A DNA stretch of 11,297 nt from contig CAZTMB010000095.1 of assembly GCA_964614695.1 (NCBI GenBank), positions 1 to 11,297 of the forward strand, written 5' to 3'. Position 1 is the first letter of the stretch. Each line of letters opens with the position of its first letter. The notes under the pieces were generated by a model. It was not told where the DNA came from and did no database searches. It saw nothing but the letters and a program-made list of their open reading frames with translations. Below are positions 7,186-11,297 of this stretch, piece after piece. This DNA comes from VGXO01 sp964614695 (GTDB lineage: Bacteria > Planctomycetota > Phycisphaerae > Phycisphaerales > SM1A02). Made by a program: the position numbers and the translations under genes.

Positions 7186-7190
7186 GAGGA
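7186..7190 (+). promoter_or_regulatory. Ribosome-binding site of glgP
   Basis: GAGGA lies six bases before the ATG at 7197 and fixes that start. It is the second of two clear Shine-Dalgarno sites in the window. Confidence 0.7.
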
Positions 7191-7196
7191 CCACCC

Positions 7197-9365
7197 ATGC
7201 CCCGAACGAAGAATGCCCGGAAGCCCGGAAACGCCGCGCGACGCCCGCGCGCAAGCGCAGTCGAGTCGGAGGTCTCGATCGTCGAGCATCTCCGCATGCT
7301 CGAGGCGATCGCCTACGACCTGTGGTGGACTTGGAACGAGTCGGCGGCGAGCCTCTTCCGAAGCCTCGATCCGGTGCGTTGGGAGGCGACGAGCCACAAC
7401 CCCGTCGCGGTGCTGCGGCAGATGCCGAGTGAGGTGCTGCATGTTCGCATCGCGGAGTCGCCGATGCGGAAGGCGATCGAGTCGGTGCATCGCGAGATGA
7501 TTCGCTATCGCGCGGCGAAGACGTGGTTCGACCGCCATCGCCGCCGCAAGGCGCCCTCGCTCAAGGTCGCCTACCTCTGCTCGGAGTACGCGATCCACGA
7601 GTCGATGCCGCAGTACTCGGGCGGCCTGGGGGTCCTCGCGGGCGACCACATCAAGAGCGCGAGCGATCTCGGCATTCCCTTCGTGGCGGTCGGGCTGCTT
7701 TACCAGCACGGCTACTACCGGCAGCAGTTGCGCGAGGACGGATCGACGCGGGTGCTCTATCCGCGGCAGGATCCAGCGCTGCTTCCGATCGAGGACACCG
7801 GCGTGCGCTTCCAGTGCCCCATCGGCACGCGCATGCCGCATGTCCGGGTGTGGCGTCAGCGGGTCGGCCGCGCGAGCCTGCTGCTTCTCGACACGGATCT
7901 CCCCGAGAACGCGCTTGCGGATCGGCAATTGACCGAGGGCCTCTACAAGGGCGAGCCGCAGCTGCGCATGGAGCAGCAGGTGCTGCTTGGCGTCGGCGGC
8001 ATGATGGCGCTCGAGGCGCTCGGCGAGAACCCGACGGTCGTCCATTTGAACGAGGGGCATGCGGCGTTCGCCGGCGTGTGGATGCTCGCGAGCGCCGTGC
8101 ATCGCGGCGAATCGGTCGAGGCCGCGATCGCGTCGGTGAAGCGGTCGCTGGTCTTCACGACCCACACGCCGGTCCCGGCGGGGCACGACCGTTACGGGAT
8201 CGAGATGGTCGAGAAGGCCCTCGCGCCGGTGCTTCGCTTCGGCGGGCTTCGGCGCGACATGCTCGCCACGCTCGGATGCGAGCGACCGGAGCGGTCGAAG
8301 GAACCGCTCTGCATGACGGTGCTGGCGCTGCGGCTGTGCGGCTTCGCCAACGGCGTGTCGAAGCTCCATGGCGAGGTGAGCCGCGACATGTGGACCGGCG
8401 CCTACGGCGACGTCCCCGCGGCGCAGGTGCCGATCGGCTCGATCACCAACGGCGTGCACGTGCCGACCTGGATGCATCCCTTGTCGAAGCGGTTCTGGAA
8501 GGAGCAGCGGGTGGCGCTGCCCGAGCCGGCGCCCGACGCGCGTCCGCTGGCGAACGCGACAAAGGCCGATCCGGCCGGGCTGTGGTCGCTTCGCAATCGG
8601 CTGCGCGGCGAACTGGTGCGGTTCGTGCGGTCGCGGGTGGTCATGCAGAGCTGCTGCCGCGGCGGGGATGCGGATCACATCGATCGTGCTGCGACGGTGC
8701 TCTCGGAGGACGTGCTGACGATTGGATTCGCGCGGCGGTTCGCGACCTACAAGCGGGCGGTGCTGCTCTTCCGCGACCCGAAGCGGCTCGCCGCGATCGT
8801 GAATCATCCGAAGCGTCCGGTGCAGTTCGTCTTCTCGGGCAAGGCGCATCCGCGCGACCTCGGCGGACAGGCCTATGCCCAGAAGGTCTTCGAGATGACG
8901 CAGCGCCCGGAGTTCCGCGGCAAGATCGTGCTGCTCGAAGAGTACGACATGGCGATCGGTCGGGCGCTGACGTCGGGCTGCGACGTCTGGCTGAACACGC
9001 CGCTTCGCCCACACGAGGCAAGCGGCACGAGCGGCATGAAGGGACCGCTCAACGGTGGCATCAATTGCTCGATCGCCGACGGCTGGTGGCCCGAGTGCGC
9101 CGACGTCACGAACGGCTGGACGATCGACGCCGGCAAGGTCTGCAAGACGCCCGAGGCGCAGGACAAGGCCGATGCCGAGGCGCTCTACACGCTGCTCGAG
9201 AAGGAGCTCGTGCCGGAGTTCTACGACCGGGATCGCAAGGGGCTGCCGAAGCGGTGGCTCAAGCGGGCGCTTCGGAGTGCCGCGACGGTCGCGCCGGTCT
9301 TCAACACCGATCGGATGCTTGGCGAGTACCTCGACGAGGCGTATCTCACGGTCGGACGCGGCTGA
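7197..9365 (+). CDS. glgP: Alpha-glucan (glycogen/maltodextrin) phosphorylase, GT35
   Basis: This PLP-dependent cytoplasmic enzyme splits alpha-1,4-glucans with phosphate to give glucose-1-phosphate. At 722 residues it belongs to the shorter branch of alpha-glucan phosphorylases, marked by LWWTWN (42-47) near the N-terminus, rather than the ~800-residue E. coli/animal type. Other landmarks are AYLCSEYAIHESMPQYSGGLGVLAGDH spread over 125-151, HLNEGHAAF 283-291, THTPVPAGHDR 322-332, SITNGVHVPTW 415-425, GFARRFATYKR 510-520, and SGTSGMK, in which Lys615 should carry PLP. The first 22 residues are basic and unconserved. The start is supported by GAGGA six bases upstream. It has its own promoter-like box, so it need not share a transcript with malQ, although the two enzymes act in series on maltodextrins. 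A hairpin starts 17 bases after its stop. Confidence 0.94.
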   Translation: MPRTKNARKPGNAARRPRASAVESEVSIVEHLRMLEAIAYDLWWTWNESAASLFRSLDPVRWEATSHNPVAVLRQMPSEVLHVRIAESPMRKAIESVHREMIRYRAAKTWFDRHRRRKAPSLKVAYLCSEYAIHESMPQYSGGLGVLAGDHIKSASDLGIPFVAVGLLYQHGYYRQQLREDGSTRVLYPRQDPALLPIEDTGVRFQCPIGTRMPHVRVWRQRVGRASLLLLDTDLPENALADRQLTEGLYKGEPQLRMEQQVLLGVGGMMALEALGENPTVVHLNEGHAAFAGVWMLASAVHRGESVEAAIASVKRSLVFTTHTPVPAGHDRYGIEMVEKALAPVLRFGGLRRDMLATLGCERPERSKEPLCMTVLALRLCGFANGVSKLHGEVSRDMWTGAYGDVPAAQVPIGSITNGVHVPTWMHPLSKRFWKEQRVALPEPAPDARPLANATKADPAGLWSLRNRLRGELVRFVRSRVVMQSCCRGGDADHIDRAATVLSEDVLTIGFARRFATYKRAVLLFRDPKRLAAIVNHPKRPVQFVFSGKAHPRDLGGQAYAQKVFEMTQRPEFRGKIVLLEEYDMAIGRALTSGCDVWLNTPLRPHEASGTSGMKGPLNGGINCSIADGWWPECADVTNGWTIDAGKVCKTPEAQDKADAEALYTLLEKELVPEFYDRDRKGLPKRWLKRALRSAATVAPVFNTDRMLGEYLDEAYLTVGRG

Positions 9366-9381
9366 GGGGCGGTGGTGGACC

Positions 9382-9398
9382 GCGGGCCTCTGGCCCGC
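9382..9398 (+). repeat. REP-like hairpin, copy 1 (after glgP)
   Basis: GCGGGCC-TCT-GGCCCGC is a perfect seven-pair stem with a three-base loop, starting 17 bases after the glgP stop. It could serve as a transcription or mRNA-protecting hairpin, but it lacks a U-tract. The reverse complement closely matches the hairpin at 11282-11297, differing at the loop-closing pair (C-G against A-T). Confidence 0.55.
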
Positions 9399-9428
9399 CC
9401 TGCAGCGAGGCGAAGCGAGGCCGGGGAG

Positions 9429-9528
9429 NNNNNNNNNNNNNNNNNNNNNNNNNNNNNNNNNNNNNNNNNNNNNNNNNNNNNNNNNNNNNNNNNNNNNNNN
9501 NNNNNNNNNNNNNNNNNNNNNNNNNNNN
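9429..9528. other. Assembly gap (100 N)
   Basis: There are exactly 100 unknown bases, the usual placeholder for a scaffold gap of unknown size. The flanks are repeat-like and inverted relative to each other. The gap lies between glgP and the LolA-like gene, so a missing repeat block or even missing genes cannot be excluded. Confidence 0.98.
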
Positions 9529-9529
9529 G

Positions 9530-9544
9530 CGGGCGGGGCGCCCG
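9530..9544 (+). repeat. REP-like hairpin, copy 2 (right of the gap)
   Basis: CGGGCG-GGG-CGCCCG is a perfect six-pair stem with a three-base loop. It has the same plan as copy 1 but with G-C as loop-closing pair. It is the innermost known sequence on the right of the N run. Confidence 0.45.
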
Positions 9545-9617
9545 AGGTCCACTGAAGGTGCCCGATCGCCGTCCACGATTCCGAGCCGCAAGCGGACGGA
9601 CCTCGCGCTTCCCTCCA

Positions 9618-9623
9618 TAGGAT
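9618..9623 (+). promoter_or_regulatory. Candidate -10 box or Shine-Dalgarno of the LolA-like gene
   Basis: TAGGAT, preceded by TCCA, lies six bases before the ATG at 9630 and fits the TCC plus TANNNT pattern seen at five other genes. The same bases include AGGA, seven bases from the ATG, which could instead be a Shine-Dalgarno. The two readings exclude each other in practice; sequence alone does not decide. Confidence 0.4.
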
Positions 9624-9629
9624 GACGAC

Positions 9630-10562
9630 ATGACCAGCCGAACCCGCCGCTTGTCCATGGCCGTCGCGATCGCGGTGGCCGCCACTTCGATCGCCTCGGC
9701 ATCGCAGCACGATCCCGGCGACATCGATCCAGGTTGCGGGCAGCCGCCGATGGGCTCGGAAGGCTCGGCGCGGCTCGTGGTGGGCGTCGACGGCGCCGCG
9801 CCTGCGGCCTGGGATGGCGAAGCGCTGCTCGATCGGCTCGAGGTGGCGGGCCGCGAGACGCGATCGCTCGAAGCCGATCTCACGCTGATCCGCTTCGACG
9901 CGCTGCTCGAAGAGTCGGAGACCCGCCTCGGTCAGGTGCTCCTCACGCGCGATGGCGAGGCGACCCGCGTCGCGATCGTCTTCGACGAATTCATCGACGG
10001 CTCGGGTCACGGCGAGCAGTGGCGTCAGCACTGGGTCTATGCGGACGGCTGGCTCGACGAGTTGGACCATCGCCAGAAGCGGTACGTGCGGCGGCAGCTG
10101 GTGATGCCCGGCGAGGCGATCGATCCGCTCAAGCTCGGCGAAGGCCCGATCCCGCTGCCGATCGCCCAGAAGAAGGACGAGGTGCTCGCACGGTTCGACG
10201 TGATCGAGCCGCCGCCGCCGAGCCCGCCGCTCCTCGATCGCCTCGAGGACTGCGTGGGCATTCGTCTCGTGCCGCGGGCCGGCACGGAGTTGGCGAAGGA
10301 GACGGCGTACATCGAGCTCTTCTACGACCGCGCCACGCTGGCGCCGCGCGGGATCCGCGTGCTCGAACTGAACGGCGATCGCGACACCGTGCTGCTTCGC
10401 CGCCCGAAGGTGAACGGTTCGTTCGGCGATTCGCAGAAGTCGCTGCTGTTGCTCGAGTCGCCCGATCCGGCCGAGTGGGCCTGGGACGTGCGTCCGCTGC
10501 GGATCGCGCCGGGTCAGGAGAACTCGACCGCGACGCCCGCCGAGGAGGCGCCGGCTCCGTGA
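9630..10562 (+). CDS. Secreted LolA-like protein (lipoprotein-carrier fold)
   Basis: This is a 310-residue exported protein. Residues 1-24 are a Sec signal peptide (SRTRR, then a hydrophobic Ala/Val/Ile stretch ending ASA). Residues 66-193 follow the LolA/LolB-like pattern: a helix LLDRLEVAGRETRSLEADL, strands LGQVLLTRDGEATRVAIVF, then HWVYADGWLDELDHRQK, a PGEAIDPLKLGEGPIPLP turn and an ARFDV strand. A proline linker (194-200) leads into a second beta-rich part (201-292) and a low-complexity Ala/Pro/Glu tail. Such LolA-like proteins are frequent in planctomycetes and may bind lipid or lipoprotein in the periplasm, but no ligand can be read here. The mature N-terminus has one Cys (36) that does not form a lipobox. 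The downstream EVE gene starts on its stop codon (GTGA). Confidence 0.72.
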   Translation: MTSRTRRLSMAVAIAVAATSIASASQHDPGDIDPGCGQPPMGSEGSARLVVGVDGAAPAAWDGEALLDRLEVAGRETRSLEADLTLIRFDALLEESETRLGQVLLTRDGEATRVAIVFDEFIDGSGHGEQWRQHWVYADGWLDELDHRQKRYVRRQLVMPGEAIDPLKLGEGPIPLPIAQKKDEVLARFDVIEPPPPSPPLLDRLEDCVGIRLVPRAGTELAKETAYIELFYDRATLAPRGIRVLELNGDRDTVLLRRPKVNGSFGDSQKSLLLLESPDPAEWAWDVRPLRIAPGQENSTATPAEEAPAP

Positions 10563-11251
10563 GTGCCGCGAAGAGACCGGCGATTGGGAAGTCGGCGAGG
10601 AGTGCGAAGACGGACAGTCGATCGGGCACGACGCGATCCGCGGCGAAGGGGATGAAGTCTGCGGCCGCGAAGAAGAGCTCGCGCGAGAAGTCGGTCTCGA
10701 AGTCGAACGCGACGAGCTCGTCGGCGGCGAAGGAGCCAGCCGCGAAGGAGCCGGCCGCGAAGAAGTCCGCGCCGCCCGTCTTCGTCTCGACCGGCTACTG
10801 GCTGATGAAGTCCGAGCCCGAGGTCTATTCGATCGAAGACCTCGCCCGCGATCGCCGCACCGGATGGGAAGGCGTTCGGAACTACCAGGCTCGGAACTTC
10901 ATGCGCGACTCGATGCGGGTCGGCGATCTCGTCCTCTTCTACCACTCGAATGCGGAGCCATCCGGCGTCGCGGGGGTGGCGAAGGTCTGCGGCTCCGCGA
11001 TTCCGGATCCGACCGCGTTCGAGGCTGGCAGCGAGTACTTCGATCCGAAGTCCGATCGCGACGACCCCACTTGGCTCATGACCCAGCTTGAGTTCGTCGA
11101 GCGGTTCCCGTCGGTGCTGCCGCTTGAGACGATTCGCGCGGAGCGGCGATTCGACGGCATGGCGCTGCTCGCGCGAGGCCAGCGTCTCTCGGTGCAGCCG
11201 GTCTCGAAGGCGCACTTCGAACTCGCGGCGAAGCTCGGACGCGGGAAGTAG
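10559..11251 (+). CDS. EVE-domain protein with basic low-complexity N-terminal tail
   Basis: This is a 230-residue protein beginning at a GTG that overlaps the upstream TGA (GTGA), so it is probably translationally coupled to the LolA-like gene. Residues 1-75 are almost only Lys, Ala, Ser, Arg and Glu/Pro, with two AAKEP repeats, like a histone H1-type disordered tail that could bind nucleic acid. Residues 79-226 are a full EVE domain (PUA-like fold): YWLMKSEPEVYSIEDL, WEGVRNYQARNFMR 103-116, GDLVLFYHSN 122-131, GVAGVAKV, FDPKS 161-165, LEFVERFP, and LLARGQRLSVQPVSKAHFE 203-221. EVE domains are linked to recognition of modified bases in DNA or RNA, and the human relative is THYN1. Many bacterial EVE proteins are only the domain; internal ATGs at 10652 or 10805 could give shorter forms. 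The domain call is secure; the extended start is likely but not proven. Confidence 0.85.
   Translation: MSAAKRPAIGKSARSAKTDSRSGTTRSAAKGMKSAAAKKSSREKSVSKSNATSSSAAKEPAAKEPAAKKSAPPVFVSTGYWLMKSEPEVYSIEDLARDRRTGWEGVRNYQARNFMRDSMRVGDLVLFYHSNAEPSGVAGVAKVCGSAIPDPTAFEAGSEYFDPKSDRDDPTWLMTQLEFVERFPSVLPLETIRAERRFDGMALLARGQRLSVQPVSKAHFELAAKLGRGK
10727..10765 (+). repeat. Tandem 15-base repeat in the EVE protein tail
   Basis: Two 15-base units (GCGAAGGAGCCRGCC) and a partial third (GCGAAGAAG) encode AKEPA-AKEPA-AKK. The units differ by one synonymous base. Such in-frame repeats can expand or shrink without breaking the gene, so the tail length may vary between strains. Confidence 0.8.
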
Positions 11252-11281
11252 CTCGGGCATTCGCCGCGAGGTGTTCGCACG

Positions 11282-11297
11282 GCGGGCAAGATGCCCG
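11282..11297 (+). repeat. REP-like hairpin, copy 3 (window end, cut off)
   Basis: GCGGGCA-AGA-TGCCCG forms at least six pairs and is cut by the window end; a following C would complete seven. It begins 31 bases after the EVE stop. The plan matches the two hairpins at the assembly gap, with A-T as the loop-closing pair. A second CGGGCAT at 11254-11260 can pair with the same right arm (ATGCCCG, 11291-11297), so two alternative folds are possible. It may act as the 3' end of the LolA-like/EVE transcript. Confidence 0.5.

Larger units (their letters stand above)
9375..9552. repeat. Palindromic repeat element spanning the assembly gap
   Basis: The sequence on the two sides of the N run forms an imperfect inverted repeat: 9375-9398 pairs with 9529-9552 at 19 of 24 positions. 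The outer seven bases (GTGGACC / GGTCCAC) and the inner six (GCCCGC / GCGGGC) are exact. Each arm also contains its own small hairpin (9382-9398 and 9530-9544). The left side continues into a short GCGAGGC-GAA-GCGAGGC direct repeat (9405-9421). The dyad and nested hairpins suggest a dispersed REP/MITE-like element, which could explain why the assembly broke here. The inner part and true length are unknown. Confidence 0.55.

Noticed and set aside
7087..7254. 56-residue N-terminal extension of the DUF433 protein
   Set aside because: It overlaps the 5' end of glgP on the other strand, and the conserved DUF433 region begins only after the ATG at 7086.
7017..10070. 1017-codon open frame on the minus strand across glgP and the N gap
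   Set aside because: It runs through unknown bases, opposes a certain phosphorylase gene, and encodes low-complexity Arg/His-rich sequence.

Overview
The window is GC-rich DNA from a free-living bacterium, carried on a scaffold with a 100-N gap (9429-9528), so probably a metagenome-assembled or draft genome. The gene set suggests a planctomycete, perhaps a Phycisphaerae-like lineage: an importer with the solute-binding protein fused to the permease, a LolA-like secreted protein, and few Shine-Dalgarno sites. This placement is an inference from gene content; no rRNA or other marker gene is present.

Layout. Minus strand, 1-2505: a carbohydrate ABC importer. A one-chain fusion of a solute-binding protein and a MalF-type permease is followed, with an ATGA overlap, by the first 22 codons of a MalG-type permease that runs off the left edge. 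Plus strand, 2606-6878: a small TM2-like membrane protein, a secreted GH13 amylase/neopullulanase with two starch-binding-type N-terminal domains, and a GH77 4-alpha-glucanotransferase (malQ). Minus strand, 6889-7086: a 65-residue DUF433 antitoxin-like protein with no toxin partner beside it. Plus strand, 7197-9365: an alpha-glucan phosphorylase (glgP). Next comes a repeat-bearing spacer with the gap (9366-9629). Last are a LolA-like secreted protein and, overlapping its stop codon by GTGA, an EVE-domain protein with a lysine/alanine/serine-rich N-terminal tail.

How it works together. The first two thirds read as an alpha-glucan (starch, glycogen or maltodextrin) use locus. The secreted GH13 enzyme cuts polymer outside the cytoplasm. 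The ABC importer could bring in the oligosaccharides. MalQ disproportionates short maltodextrins and GlgP releases glucose-1-phosphate. No ATPase (MalK/MsmK type) and no transcriptional regulator are visible.

Most notable beyond the genes. First, six transcription-start regions carry the same pattern, TCC followed closely by TANNNT (mostly TACCNT). Four lie 6-9 bases before the start codon, which implies leaderless mRNAs; the other two lie further upstream of genes that have a clear Shine-Dalgarno. Second, a family of small GCGGGC(N)3GCCCGC-type hairpins flanks the gap and closes the window, with compensatory changes at the loop-closing pair. Third, the binding-protein/permease fusion. Fourth, a palindrome placed between the putative -35 and -10 regions of the amylase promoter. 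I did not find clear evidence of a wholly new system; the promoter architecture and the repeat family are the best leads.
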